Below are positions 14,760 through 27,270 of a stretch of 64,000 bases of DNA, piece by piece. The position numbers and the translations under genes were made by a program. This DNA comes from Siphonodentalium dalli (taxonomy: Eukaryota > Mollusca > Scaphopoda > Gadilida > Siphonodentaliidae). Under the pieces are notes generated by a model. That model ran no database searches. It was not told where the DNA came from and worked only from the letters and a program-made list of their open reading frames with translations. Position 1 is the first letter of the stretch; every line of letters begins with the position of its first letter. The stretch spans positions 36,990,106 through 37,054,105 of the forward strand of contig CP136063.1 in the NCBI GenBank assembly GCA_032622095.1, read 5' to 3'.

Positions 14760-16260
14760 TATCAACGTACGATATCTCCATTCGTCGTCTATTTACATGT
14801 CTTCATGGCATATGACACTTTCCGACAAACACTTTAAGGACATTTTTAACGGGACAATGTTTTCGTGTGAAACGTGTGGGGGAGGGGTTGGGTGTCTTTG
14901 TTCAGTCATATACTCATTGTAGCAAATGAGCACACCCAGCTTCATATGTCGAGTTGTTTGTAGATGCGATCGCGAATCGCGATGGAGAGTTCAAACAATA
15001 ATGAATATTTCATAATTACCCTCTAATTTGGTTGTTAAAAATAGATAATGACGACGTGTGCATAGATAAATTATCAGACAACAAGTGATCATTGAGCGCT
15101 AAACGTTTTAGTTGATTGTTCGATCGTTTTGTAATTATAATAAGCTGGATGCGTGCCGGGCCACATCGTTTGCGGCACCCAGACCTTGCTTTTTGACGCT
15201 GTTGGGAGACAATATTACAAGAAAATACTAAATGCTTGCATATAGAAATGAAATTGATGAGCGTTTGTACATGTATGGTTTAAAATGAAAGAATAAATCG
15301 CCGACCCACCCATGGCGATATAGATGCCATTGTTGGATAAATGGGCTAAATTTGTCAGATTTTCTAGTGATGGTAAACGGGGGAATTGTATCGATCCCCT
15401 TGACTTTAATAATACTACCGTACTATTAACGTAAAACATGCATCCAAACTGCCTCTATCCGAGTACATGTATATAGGGACAGCGCATAGAGGCCGTTTGG
15501 ATGCAGGGAATGGGAGCGGAGCGCGTTGCAAGCCCATGTGCACTGGTTAATATATTCATTTCCACTTTAGCTAACAACTTGCCCGATTGCCAACAAATGC
15601 ATACAGGGCAATTGGCTGCATGATATTATATTGTCCTTGTGAAGGCAGCTTGGGGAGGTGCGGTCCGTGTCATGTTTATGTTGCGCACTTGGCAGAACCA
15701 GCCGTACACACTAAATCTCGAGTAGCTAAATTTGGGTGGTTAGTATATTCCAACGACTTTTATAGCATTATAAGCTACTTAAATATGGTATTTTTGCTAC
15801 TTGACAAGTAGTTACAAGACGGATCGGGGATAGTTAAGCGATGTCTATTCGTGATTGGTTCTATAACTGCACGTGACAACCTATTCAAAATAATGGCGGC
15901 TTCCCAGTCGAGTCGAGAAAAGGCACAATTACTGTTTCTGTCAATCCAGCTAGACTAAAATTTGAAAGGCGTAAAATGTATAACTTCTGTGTGACAAGTC
16001 ATGGTTATTTATAATCTTAGGTACATGCAGGACATCCGGTAACGAATTTACCAATTAATGATACGACATTTAGACGTCACCAAATTGATCCAAATTCCCA
16101 ATTCAGATTCAGAATAGTTTATTTTTGAAATTTGAATCTGTGACAAGGAGAGGTAATATATTTGCGCTCATGTCGCTTTTGTTTCTATATTGACGTATAT
16201 CTATATGTTCTGTGTTCACATTGTAGCCTACTGGTAACTGTAATCATATAAACATAATTT
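14760..16260. other. Unassigned non-coding stretch with one hairpin
   Basis: No ORF with a recognisable family and no repeat shared with the rest of the window was found here. The only structure noticed is a hairpin at about 15439-15505. GCATCCAAACTGCCTCTAT is answered by ATAGAGGCCGTTTGGATGC with one mismatch across a loop of roughly 27 bases. ORFs of about 74 codons occur but have no visible domain. Confidence 0.4.
15439..15505. repeat. Inverted repeat / hairpin, ~19-bp arms
   Basis: GCATCCAAACTGCCTCTAT and its near-perfect reverse complement (one mismatch) are separated by a short spacer containing ACATGTATAT. This could be a small foldback element or the tip of a decayed MITE. No flanking target duplication was identified. 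Confidence 0.6.
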
Positions 16261-16261
16261 C

Positions 16262-17462
16262 ACTAGTTCAACAGGTCTGGCAAATGTGAGAATACAGCTA
16301 CAATAGCTGTATTCAGCTAACCTAGCTGTATTCAGCTATATATTATACTCTCAAACGGGCTGTTTTTCGATAATAAACTAGAAGCGCTAATTTGCGCATC
16401 AAAATTAGGCTACCCTATTCTCCGGCCACCCTCAACCAAATCAAAATCTTCGCGTGTGTTCTGACAAAGCATTGCCTTTTGTCGGCACGGCGATGGTGAT
16501 TATGTGTGAAAACTTACTATGGCGGTCGATGTCGGTCATAACGGTTAATAACTCTCTTATGCAATGCGGAATACCTTGAAAAATACATTAAATACAATAT
16601 TTATCACCGAAGATGGAACATCTTAATCATTCCCGGAAGTATCAATATGATGCTGCTAAAATGCAGTTTGGTTGGTGCGTTAAAACAGGTAAAAAGGGGA
16701 ACATCTCTAGCCAGAGTTTAACCGAGCGAGTTCCACTCACTGCTTGAGCTGATTCTCTCCAAAAATACGGAAACGCATACTTGTATGTCGAATCGTGAAA
16801 ATACAAATACCAATGTTATGTTTAGTAAGTTTTCACACATTATATATTTTCCCGCCAAAACAGATTGAATAGTTCTGACTCGCTAACGACCAGGACTTCA
16901 TGTTTGAAATACTTCAGAAATTATATAAGTCGCATTTTCATTTCAGTTGTCCCTATGTTGTGCCATACATTTTCAATATGCCGCACAATATCTGTATATA
17001 CAGTTATGAATAGTTACCAGTATCGCTCACAAACCGCTAGTGGTATGTAATTCTAAATGCTTGATATAGGTACACCATTCTAACGCCCCCTACCGGTTTA
17101 GCATCGGGAAGAAGTCAACGAGTGTTTGGGATGAATTTGATCTTTATTTTATAAGTTAGTTAATGAATGCATTTGCAGAAAATAGTCCCCAGAATATTTA
17201 CTGACATCGACCACCGTAGTAAGTTTTCACACAAAATCAGAATTGCCGTGTCGACAAAAGGCAACACTTTGTCAGAACACAAGCGACGATTTTGATTTGG
17301 TTGAGGGTGACCGGAGAATATGGTAGCCTAATTTTGATGCGCAAATTAGCGCTTCTAGTTTATTACCGGTTTGAGAGTATAATATATAGCTGAATACATG
17401 TGCTAGGTTAGCTGAATACAGCTATTGTAGCTGTATTCTCACATTTGCCAGACCTGTTCAAG
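16262..17462. mobile_element. 1.2-kb foldback element with ~265-bp terminal inverted repeats
   Basis: The left arm (about 16265-16536) starts with TTCAACAGGTCTGGCAAATG. Its reverse complement forms the right arm (about 17193-17460), ending CATTTGCCAGACCTGTTCAA. The match is long but imperfect, with many substitutions and small indels, and includes the AGCTGTATTCAGCTA repeats and the GATTTTGATTTGGTTGAGGGTG block. The 650-bp interior has no long ORF. One short reading frame near 16610-16745 could be a remnant but has no recognisable domain. No clean target-site duplication was seen, so the superfamily is unknown. Confidence 0.75.
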
Positions 17463-17599
17463 TAGTTGTATACAAAATCCGCGACAATAGGTGAAATCAG
17501 CTATAGGGCCTACTGATTCCAGTCTGTATAATATTTATGTCCCAATGTTTCCCAAAATCATGCCAAATGGCCTCACCAGGCCAGATAGCATCCCTATGT

Positions 17600-18735
17600 T
17601 GATCCAATGTAAAGACTAAAGTAAACGGTTGTCTCAAATTTTGTTTCAACGTTGAATTTGAAATAACGTTGGCGATTGGTCCAGTTTGCTCGTTGAAGTG
17701 AACATAGAAATATTAGAATATACATTTGAGACAACATTGAAAAACTAACTTTGAACATTGGAATAATATTGGGAAGCTAACGTTGAATTTTTTGACATTC
17801 GCTCAACGTTAAAATAATATTGGAATAAAAAAAAGTATTTTTTTTGTTATGTTCGCTCGATATGATCAACAACATTGAATTGAAAATGGGATAATTTTGG
17901 AAAACTAATGTTGAATATTGGGACGATCACTCGATTTTGAAATAGCATTGGAATCCTAATGTTGATTTTGTTTTATGTTCGCTCAGCGTTGAAATAACGC
18001 TGGAAGCCTAATGTTTAATTTCTGGACATTAATTTAGCGTTGAATCGACATTGGGATTACGTTTGAAAGCTAATGTTCACTTTTGTCAAGTTTTGTGATG
18101 TTCGATCAACATTGAAATAATGTTAGAAATCTAACAGTTTAAATTTGGACAATCGTTCAACAACGAATCAATGTTGAAATAAAGTTGGAAACCTAATGTT
18201 GAATATCGAGATGTTATCTAATGTTGAATTAAAGGTACTCAATCCGATTCGACGGTCCCCATATCATCAGATTCCAACAACAACACCATTTTTTTAAATG
18301 CCATTTCAGTTATCAGAAAAGATTAATTGCCCAAAACAATGCGTTAGAACCACAGTCAACTATAAAATTGCACAAAACCTGTTATTTATCAAAGTTTTTT
18401 TCAACAAAATTTTATTGGTTGTCAAATATCTGACACAAAAAGCCACTCGATTTGAGAGTTATCGATCTTCATCCGCTATCTTGTCAGATAAGTTCTTCTC
18501 GCCGACAGTTTACTGGGCCACTTATAATTAAAATACTAGATTTAAAATATCGATATCTGATTACTCCTACTGTACCTTGATGGGTGGGTTCCTCGACTCA
18601 AGTTTAATATTTTGTACCCCCGAAGCCAATGATATTGTAATTCGTGAGTGTTAATTAGGATTGAGTACCTTTAATGTGGGAAACCTAACACTGAATGTTG
18701 ATACATGCTGTACGTTGAATCTAAGTTGAAATATC
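17600..18735. repeat. Diverged minisatellite (CAACGTTGAAATAATGTTGGAA-type), split by a MITE
   Basis: Degenerate units of roughly 60-70 bp repeat the phrases TAATGTTGAAT, TCGCTCAACGTTGAAATAA and TTGGAAACCTAA from about 17640 to 18228. They resume at 18675 after the MITE at 18229-18674. The units differ heavily, so the array is old. The resumption directly beyond the MITE shows that the MITE landed inside an existing array. Confidence 0.7.
18229..18674. mobile_element. TTAA-flanked MITE, family AGGTACTCAA, copy 1
   Basis: A 446-bp element is bounded by TTAA at both ends. The left tip reads AAGGTACTCAATCCGATTCG and the right tip reads AGGATTGAGTACCTT, giving inverted repeats of about 13 bp. TTAA target duplication is the hallmark of piggyBac-type transposition, so this is inferred to be a piggyBac-type MITE. 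It shares CCCCATATCA, CAGATTCCAACAACAACA and TACCCCCGAAGCCA with the copy at 52478-52953. A 77-codon ORF (18298-18531) is internal to the element, and I do not regard it as a gene. Confidence 0.85.
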
Positions 18736-18739
18736 AATT

Positions 18740-20400
18740 ATCATGCCCTGACCGAGACGTTGCATGCAATTTTTTTATATGCACGATTTACTTTGCATTA
18801 TACACAAAACTATAGTCCATTGTAATTGTTATAAACCACTATCTGGTAGTTTGATGAAACTTTTAATTTCCGATTCGATTCCTTTATTTAGGAACCACCG
18901 GCGGTCCATCGTACATTCCTACTTTTATATTGTTTGTATATATTTGGCTATTCATAACACTGAAATTAATCGCTATGTTCATTCTAATGAACTCACAAAT
19001 ATTATAACCATAACATTGCTGAGAACTGTGATGCTAATGGTATTCAATACATTGTGCTCATTATACCCCCTGCAACAATGTTGGGGTGGTATAGTGAAAT
19101 CAGCTCGTCCATCGTTCGTGTGTGGACACAAATTTGTCCGGAGTTTTTCTCAGACAGTCGTTTTTTTTATCAATTTCCGAGAAACTTGGCAGAGACATCA
19201 ACCACCATGGGAACCTGAGCACCTGCGATTATGGCGTCTGTCAGACTTTTTTGGTGGAGTTATCCCCCTTTTTCGACTTTAAACATATGGGGTACCGTTT
19301 GTGAGTCGTGTGGTCAAAAATTGCACAACATTCTCAATCTGTCAATTAAGCCATGTTCCGATAATTAATCGTTACTCGCAATCAAATCGATTGCCAAAAT
19401 AATAAATCTGTTATATCAAAGCGCAATATGCACGCTTTAATAAAGCGTATACACAATACAACCATTGCATTGACTGTAGAAAACATTTACATGTATAACA
19501 GTCTTAAAAGAATCATTACTAAATTCACCCTATGAGAATCTCATTCTGAAAATGCCAGACAAATTATACTCAGGCTTGGTTAATAATAACCCACTACATT
19601 CATGAGATAATAAACAACCAGATCATTCACTTTTATATATATCATGACCAAATAATAGTGATGGCCAGCATATTCTTCCAAAATTAATAAGCGTGCCAGC
19701 ACGTTTATTTGGTACCCAAGAGTACTATTTTTTGCGCACCCAATATCATCCGATTTACATGGAAAAAATCTTGTTTGGTACGTCTGTATTATCAGTGCTA
19801 TCTTCTGTAATTTTTGTGTGAACAGAACTGAAGAAATCTGTCAATTATTTCGACATGACAACAAGCACAATGCTGACATCTGACAGCATTACCGGAATTT
19901 CCAAAACCTACATCGTACAACACTGCCTGTTTTTAGTCTCAAGATCCACTGAGGAATGAAGAAAATTACTACACCTATGGCTGATAAACACAAGTTTTAC
20001 GCAACAAAATTCATTTGATAAGATTTTCAGACAATGCCACGACATTAACCCCCGATCAAAAAATATCTTTTACCTTCCGCCATATTCCGCTTTTTAAAAC
20101 TACTGTTTTTTCCAGATATTATTTTTATCGCCGGGAAACGCAGCACCCACACAGAAAAATAATTTTGATTTATAGTGCCGGTATTCTTGCAAAAAGAAGT
20201 CGCTCAACACGACAATAAAGGCTACCCAAACAACCACATATAAAAACTGTTCAAATATAACAGATGAGCATCACGACCAGCGTATTCAGATTTGTGTCGG
20301 GGAAATAATAATGGCAATATTGAATATACAGTGTCAGCGCTCAGGTGCTTAATAGCCAATGCAATTTCCGTCCAGGACAAAACAGAAGTACATGAGAAGG
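18740..20400. other. Unassigned stretch containing a repeat edge with hairpin
   Basis: A 172-codon ORF (18764-19282) exists but has no recognisable domain, and its 3' half runs into repeat-like DNA. At 19061-19095 ACCCCCTGCAACAATGTTGGGG can fold into a hairpin. It is followed by GGTATAGTGAAATCAGCTCG and TTTGTCCGGAGTTTTTCTCA, phrases that resemble dispersed repeats of invertebrate genomes. That resemblance is from memory and weak. The rest of the stretch shows nothing definite. Confidence 0.35.
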
Positions 20401-20409
20401 TACAGGTAT

Positions 20410-21030
20410 TGCAAGTCACCCCGACTAATATGATGGTATCACCCCCTCCCCCTGAATTGGTATCGCAAGCCACCCGACTAATACAGAAGGTAATGCTATC
20501 GCGAGGGGCCCTGATTAAAACAGAACATAATGCTATTGCAAGTCGCCATGACTAATCAATCCCATCGACAGTAGCACAAACAAATAAAGAAGATAATCCA
20601 AAACTGAATCACCCCATATAATACAGAAGATAATGCTATCGCGAGTCAGCCCAACTAAAACAGAAGATAATGCTATTATGAGTAGCCCTGACTAAAACAG
20701 AAGCTATTAAATTCTATTGCGAGTCTTCACGATTAATAGAGAATGTAATGCTATCACGAATAGCACAGACTAAAACAGAAGGAAATATGTTATTGTGAGT
20801 CCTCCTGATTAATACAGAAGGCAATGCCATACTGAGTCGGCCCGATTCATACAGATTATAAAAATTAATGCTATCATGAGAAGCCCCGACTAAAACAGAA
20901 GGTACTGCTTTCGCCCCGAATAATACATCAGGTAATGCTATATCGAGAGTCGCACTGACTAAACCAGAAGGAAATGTTTTGTGAGTCGCCCTGAAGAGAA
21001 TGCTATTATGTGGTGAATTTATGATAATGG
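20410..21030. repeat. Degenerate ~40-bp minisatellite (ACTAAAACAGAAGGTAATGC)
   Basis: The phrases ACTAAAACAGAAGATAATGC, TATCGCGAGTCGCCC and TTAATACAGAAGG recur every 37-45 bp, with many substitutions and truncations, from about 20450 to 21000. A related fragment sits near 21480-21530 inside the palindrome cluster. It has no coding signature. Confidence 0.7.
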
Positions 21031-21249
21031 AATAACCCATCTATTCAGGGAGCAAATATTACATTTGAAATTTTGATTAGCAAATAACCTCATAATAACA
21101 TAATTAGATAGCATTGTTCTGAAATCATATAAAATTCATACCAAATTGCATAGCTATTATCTAAATTTGGGTAGCAAATTGCGATGCGATACCAGTTAAT
21201 TTTCTCCATGCACCTATTCAACCTAACTTTAATAATAATAATAATAATT

Positions 21250-21560
21250 GCGCTGAAGCGCAATTGGTGGTTATCCCATATGAATTGATAATGGAATAAC
21301 CTATCTATTCAGGGGTGTAAGCTTGTAAAAGAATTGCGCTGAAGCGCAATTGACATGAATCAAGCTGGATTGCGCTGAAGCGCAATTGAATTGCACTTCA
21401 GCGCAATTGGATTGTGCTTCAGTGCAATTGGATTGCACTTTGACAGCGCAATTGAATTGCGCTTCAGCAATCAGCCCAACTAAAACATAAGGTACCAGTA
21501 ATGCTATCGAGAGTCGCACCGACTAAACTTAGCGCAATTGAATTGCGCTTCAGCGCAATT
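21250..21560. repeat. Cluster of GCGCTTCAGCGC palindromes
   Basis: TTGCGCTGAAGCGCAATT and its other-strand form AATTGCGCTTCAGCGCAATT occur repeatedly at about 21248, 21335, 21367, 21385, 21405, 21450 and 21530. Single-base variants such as TTGTGCTTCAGTGC also occur. Each unit is itself close to a perfect palindrome, so the cluster could form small cruciforms. The local ORF on the minus strand (21301-21519) only reflects the repeats. Confidence 0.8.
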
Positions 21561-21619
21561 AATAATAAATGTGAATTTGGCCTCCCATATAACCGGTCAT
21601 GAATATCCCGTACGTACCG

Positions 21620-21840
21620 TACAGTAATGCCCTAATTAATCGACTCCATAATCACAGCAGAATTATGGGTAACTTTTCAGGATTAAGTCGGAAATATGGC
21701 TTGCTGCCATTCATCGGAAAGCTTTCGCCGAGAGCTTTCCGATGAATGGCCGCAAGCCATATTTCCGACTAAATCCTGAAAAGTTACCCATAATTCTGCT
21801 GTGGTTATGGAGTCGATTAATTAGGGCATTAAGTACTGTA
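21620..21840. mobile_element. Palindromic TA-flanked MITE, copy 1
   Basis: Two arms of about 100 bp are near-perfect reverse complements meeting at GAAAGCTTTCGCCGAGAGCTTTC. The outer tips read TACAGTAATGCCCTAATTAA and TTAATTAGGGCATTAAGTACTGTA. The right tip has a small extra AAGTA compared with the other copies. The TA boundaries and CAGT-type tip are typical of Tc1/mariner-derived MITEs, so that origin is inferred. There is no coding capacity. Confidence 0.85.
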
Positions 21841-22660
21841 GGCCCTAACCATTTCAGCCCTACAAATACATCTTTTTCTTTTCACTTGTTGCGACATAAA
21901 TTATAATTGCATTCATGTCTTCGAATATTGTGTTGTCACATATTACTTAGTAGTCATAACTGGTAATGGGCCTACCTCGAATCGATTCATCACTACCATT
22001 CCATATAGTAATGATAGTAGTATGTATATAATATTCAGGGTTGTGGTGCATTTAACACACTGTATACTTATATCTGGTTCTATTTTATGGTACTAAGAAT
22101 ACGAACATTCTGTTGCATGAGATTATCTAAATTGTACCCTCAGACTATCACCCCATGCCATCACTATTATAAGGCACCATCACTATAAAAAAAATTGAGG
22201 TAAAATACCACCTATCTATGATTTCAGTTGTTTTTTATTTCTCTGTTGGCATCTTCTGAGACATAGATTTTTTCAAATGGTGATATTATAGTGTTTTAAT
22301 AATAATTAGTGGCTCCAAAATTAGATGGACCTTTAAAGTCACAATGTCACAATTGCTGTTCATCTCATACCGGTCTATCCAGCTACCGGTATATTCTGCT
22401 AATCAGGATGTTATGGCACTCCAGTATTCATTATATATCACAACTGTTATAACCCATAATGACATTAAATTGCATGGAAACAGTAATTTATGGGCTGCGT
22501 GACGTGAATATCTATTGAGAAATAACATCATAATGTAATTGCGAAAACCAATAAAAATCAAATTTTTTGTTTTAATGTATTAAGTTATTTCCTTCATAAA
22601 AGGACTTTGTGATAAAGATCCTCTCAATACTAGTTTAGAATATAGAATTAACTTTTAAAA
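21841..22660. other. Unassigned AT-rich stretch
   Basis: No gene, RNA or shared repeat was recognised in this stretch. It consists of AT-rich sequence with scattered ATAAT-type runs. Confidence 0.3.
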
Positions 22661-22664
22661 TAAC

Positions 22665-22805
22665 AAAAACCTTCGGAATAGCGAATCTTCGGAACAGTGA
22701 ACCTTCAGAATAGTGAACCTTTGGAATAGCGAACATTCATAATAGCTAGAGAACCTTTGAAATAGTGAACTTTCAGAATAGCAAACCTTGGAATAAAGAA
22801 TGTCC
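22665..22805. repeat. Short tandem repeat (GGAATAGCGAACCTTC), ~18-bp unit
   Basis: Variants of TCGGAATAGCGAACCT and TCAGAATAGTGAACCT are repeated about seven times with substitutions. The minus-strand reading frame over this region (22655-22879) repeats Leu-Phe-Gln-Arg-Phe because of the period and is not regarded as a gene. Confidence 0.75.
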
Positions 22806-22939
22806 CCAATATGGCCAACATGTATCACTAAAGTATCATGACATTTAACCGCATTACCACTTGATTTAGAGTTGTCCATCTACATCCATAATTTTGTCCA
22901 AGACCCTCCATTTGATGACGTGTGTCTGGGACACATTAT

Positions 22940-23079
22940 TACACCTCTCGAGAAATAACAAACTTCAAAAATTGATATCTGTTCAATCGGAGCTTTGATG
23001 GGTGTGTTCCAAGACTGGATTAAAGTATTTTTACCCCCGAAGCCAAGAAATGGTATTTGATTGTATGGAGTACCTTTAA
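22940..23079. mobile_element. Truncated TTAA MITE, family AGGTACTCAA (right end only)
   Basis: The segment AGCTTTGATGGGTGTGTTCC, then TTTTTACCCCCGAAGCCAAG, then GGAGTACCTTTAAC matches the right portions of the copies at 18229 and 52478. It ends in TTAA at 23076-23079. No left end is visible upstream, so this is a 5'-truncated copy. Confidence 0.75.
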
Positions 23080-23862
23080 CTTACATTCTATGTGGGGGAA
23101 GGATACGCAAACCGATGAATAGAGCTGTGTTTCAGGCCAAGTCGAATTTGGTCAGGGTCCAATGATATTTGACAGAGTTATGTCAATTTTTTCGACTTAG
23201 AAATTTTTACATGTATTTCATGCCATAAAAGTATAGTAAATTTGATTATAATTTCAAACTAGTTGGAAGTTCGTACATATATTGTGTGACAATAGTCGCT
23301 TGTACCAAATTAAAAAAAATAACTTCCAGATAGATTTTGAGAAATTCCATTTTGAAATATAATTTTGGCAAAACATGCGCCTGACCCATAATTGGGTCAC
23401 ATGGTGTGTTCTTGGTTAACCCATTGCTTGTTCACACCGGATAAAATTGTTAACCAAATTTTTTATATGCCAGTTGCAGCCCTCTTAATTCAGATTGTTT
23501 GGCTTCGGCAATCTGCTACAGCAACAGTATGCCGTGGCCCAGTTTGCTTCAGCAAAATGCTTCGGCAATGCTTTTTTAAGAGTACATATATATATGTCCA
23601 TATTTTGCTGTGGGTGTAGAGTATTCTCGGATAGAATAAATATACCCAAAGCAAAAACTAAGCGAGGGGCACCTAATGGTTGAGTCTGGGATATTTGGCA
23701 CTTAGAACGTGGCTAGATGGTTTGGTGGGGAGGGTCGACATCTTGGTACTTCCAACTGAAGCCCCCCCCCAACCCCTTGAACGACACAAACTAAGTTTGC
23801 GTAATTCAATTTGCAAAACCCCATGGGGCTTGATTTTTCTGAACTTTTCCATCACAGACTAC

Positions 23863-24000
23863 TACAGTAATGCCCTAATTAATGGACTCCATAACCACAG
23901 CAGGATTTAGTCGGAAATATGGCCACATTCCGACTAAATCCTGAAAGTTACCAATAATTCTGCTGTGGCTACGGAGTCGATTAATTAGGGCATTACTGTA
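23863..24000. mobile_element. Palindromic TA-flanked MITE, copy 2 (short form)
   Basis: This 138-bp palindrome has the tips TACAGTAATGCCCTAATTAA and TTAATTAGGGCATTACTGTA, which are exact reverse complements. The inner arms (CAGCAGGATTTAGTCGGAAATATGG / CATTCCGACTAAATCCTG) are shorter than in the copies at 21620 and 62817, so the centre has been deleted. Confidence 0.85.
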
Positions 24001-24900
24001 AATGGTAGCATATTCTAAATGGATCAGTAGTCTTGTGGCCACTATCCTTGCAGGGGATGAAAAGGATGGTTCGGCCCAGTATGCGAATTTATTTAGATCT
24101 GAACCTGAAAATTACAACACCTAATTGTCTGTGATATTGATGAATGCCAGGAAAATTCGCACCCCAATTTATTGTGTTTTAAAAAATTAATTAACAGCTT
24201 TAACTGGCCACTGAGAACATCACAAGACAAATAGGTCGGACGGCCCGGTGGTTCTGAATATGAAAATTGTTCATTCTTAGCATCTAGACTGGCCTCAAGA
24301 TGTTCAAATTGGGGGAAATTTCCAACCTGATACCCACCCAAATGTTGGAAAATTGCCAACTAATGGCCATTTGAGTCCAAAGTTTTGCAAATGAAAGGAA
24401 TATATGCAAATGTTCTAAAATAAACAAATATGTCACTAATAAATTGAACATTGGAAAATCAAACCTAATTTTGGTATAATTTCCAACTAAATGTTGTGTG
24501 AGGTTTGGCTATAGGGGGGGGGTAAGACCCCTGCATAACCAGCCCTTGTCATCACGCCCCTGTCTGGCACCCCATAACAAAGGTGTGGTCTTGCATTCAC
24601 TGATGATGAGAAATCATCAATATTAGATTTTGTTGGAAAACAGGATGGGACCACAACCCCTAGCTTGTCCATCGGGGAGATCTGCAGTAATCTGCCCGGT
24701 AGATATAATTGGGAGATATCTTGGTGCCACCCATATTGGAAAAGATATATTTTAAAAGTAGAAAACATACAGAAATCAAGGGGACAATAAGAATGTGCTC
24801 TCATAACCACAAAACTACATGAAAGTCATCACAATCAACTCAAATACTATATACCGGTACATATATAATTTCATTATCTCTATATAATATATATTCGGTC
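24001..24900. other. Unassigned stretch
   Basis: Minus-strand ORFs of 88 and 107 codons occur (24093-24359 and 24487-24810), but they show no domain, signal or conserved motif that I recognise. No repeat shared with the rest of the window was noticed. Confidence 0.3.
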
Positions 24901-24909
24901 TCTAAAAGC

Positions 24910-25110
24910 CCTTAAAGTGATGTGAAACACTCCGGTAGGGTGGTCAAATAGAAGTGGAGAATAATCTTGTTCAAAGTAGTTATTTTTACAAATGTTATAT
25001 CTAAATTGACAACAAACACTGTCATTCTTATATACTAATCAATGCAGTGACTGCCGATGGCGAAATCATTTTCGTTAGTTTACCGCCGATAGATGCGTCC
25101 CGATTCTAGT
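24910..25110. repeat. Dispersed repeat R1, copy 1
   Basis: The phrases GATGTGAAACACTCCGGTAG, GGTCAAATAGAAGTGGAGAA, CAAAGTAGTTATTTTTACAA and GACTGCCGATGGCGAA occur in the same order and spacing at 56500-56700, with roughly 80% similarity by eye. The family is unknown. Confidence 0.7.
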
Positions 25111-27265
25111 AGTAAATATTTACAATTTAGCCCAGTTCAGACGATGTTTTCAATGGAGTGGTACGGTAGATTTTCTTGAGATTTTCGATGTTAGTAGAAT
25201 GTTACATTCCTCCAGTTGGTGTAGCACCTGCATACTAACTTATCAGTTTCACACACCCGAACAAGTACATAATATGTCTTTAAACACACTGGACATGCGA
25301 TGTCCTTGCGCTCCTGTTGCGCAAATTCTAATATAAAAAGTGTTTTCTATTTCAGACAAAGCTCAAACATACCGGTAACATCTGACCAGACAAAACATAG
25401 AAACCGCTAAACTAATTACCAGTCAAACAAGATAACCCTTCAAAATATAAGATAACACGGCCAACCACAGCAACATACACCATGGATAAATACACTGTCA
25501 AAAGCACAGCATTTTTTTTTAACGGTAAAATCTGGCATATACCCATAGTTATATATAAACAGGCTACGGGCATCTGACCACAGGTCATTTGCATAAAAAA
25601 ATTATATAATTCTTTCATTCTTTCATTCCATCAAGGTACATGTATCTTCAAAGGATTAAGTTGAAGTTTTGGGGCTGAGTAAGATTCTAAGAGAGAAGGT
25701 GGAATATTGACTTGAGAGCATAAAATATAACAATAAAATGACAATCATAGCCCAAATTGCGAAAAGTTGCCGAAGTGTAAGTATAGCAACATAGGCCTAA
25801 AACAAAAAAAATTTGTTTCCAGTAACATATGGTAGAAAAGTAGGGCAGGTGGAATTCAATTGTTTCATTGTTTTTTGGAAACGACCACAATAAGATCATA
25901 TGTGGATTGTGGAATATATTCATTCTGAAAAATATGCCCATGGCAGCACAAAGTATATAACGGGACACAATTGGGCTGAATGGGCATATCGCACATGTAG
26001 TGGGAGGAATAAATGAAACCTATTATTTTTAATCAAAAATGATTGCGACATCAACCTCAGATTGAACCAGGCCTATCAGTATGGAACCACTGTAATTAAA
26101 ACCCTGACTGTCAGAGTAAATAATATAGATGATGACTGATCGGCACATGTATTAAGTACTTCGATCTGAGATATTTTGCACCAACATCATAAGGATCTCC
26201 TGGGCATTATCTCTAGTTGGGAGCGAATGATAGCTTCCGAAATTTGTTAAAGAATATGGTCGCCAGTGGCCATCTTGGATTTTACTCTTTTCATGACTAA
26301 ATTCATTGGCACACCCAACAAGCCACATCCCTCATCACTCATTAACTACAACACACATAATTATTCTCCTCATAGTCATACTTGAAACCATTTTAATTCA
26401 GCTCTTTCTATACTAAATATTCACTAGCTACTAGTAGTAGTTTCCTCATATTATGTTTAAAAAAAAATTCAACAATTTGGAGTTTTTAAAATTACAAAGA
26501 AGTAGATGAGTTGGGTGCCAAATGGTACATGCTTACCTCCCCAGTCAAGAATCAAATTATATGGCATGAATTTGTGTCAAGATGGCAAACACATACCCTC
26601 ATTCAATCAGGTTTGAGTATTTTCAATTTATAGTGAGAAATAGTAGGAAGTGAAAATAAAAAAATAGAGTAGTTTCTATGGTGTTGAATTGAAGGGGGAA
26701 TTTGAAGAGTGCGAAATGTTTGAATGTTTGACCTTTGTTATTTCCAGGAGAAAGGACACATGTGCTATATCCCTAGTTGTTCCAAAATTGAAGCTGCATG
26801 CATTTTAAAGAATGTGATCAAAGGATTGTAGACTTGTTTTTGAGTTTTCATACAGTAAGTATACATTTATACTTTACCATTGGGACAGGCACACCACCGG
26901 TAGCTTTACCTCTTTTTATACTAAATACTCATTGATGAATAGTTCCCTTAGAAAATATACAGATAATAAGGTCAATAAACAACATCTGGTTTGTTGGAAC
27001 TTATTATCTGAACATTTCCTTCTATTAAATAACTATTTTGGCACTGGTATTATCTGTTATTATGTGATGATTATTCATGAACACCCCTCCAGATTAATAA
27101 CAAGGAATTCCAATGTATACTTTTATAACTGATTAGGGAAAAGACATTAGTATAGAAAGGGTTAATGCTCTGCAAATAATACTGAGTAACAACTAACAAC
27201 TGACTTTCATGTCAAATCCCAAAATCATCAACAAATTCTTCGTCTACTAGCAATGGAGCAAATAT
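25111..27265. other. Unassigned AT-rich stretch
   Basis: No gene, RNA or repeat structure was recognised. Minus-strand ORFs of up to 93 codons (25687-25968) are hydrophobic but have no identifiable domain. Confidence 0.3.
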
Positions 27266-27270
27266 ATGCC

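Noticed and set aside
18764-19282. 172-codon ORF as a gene
   Set aside because: No domain, AT-rich composition, and its 3' half runs through a repeat edge.
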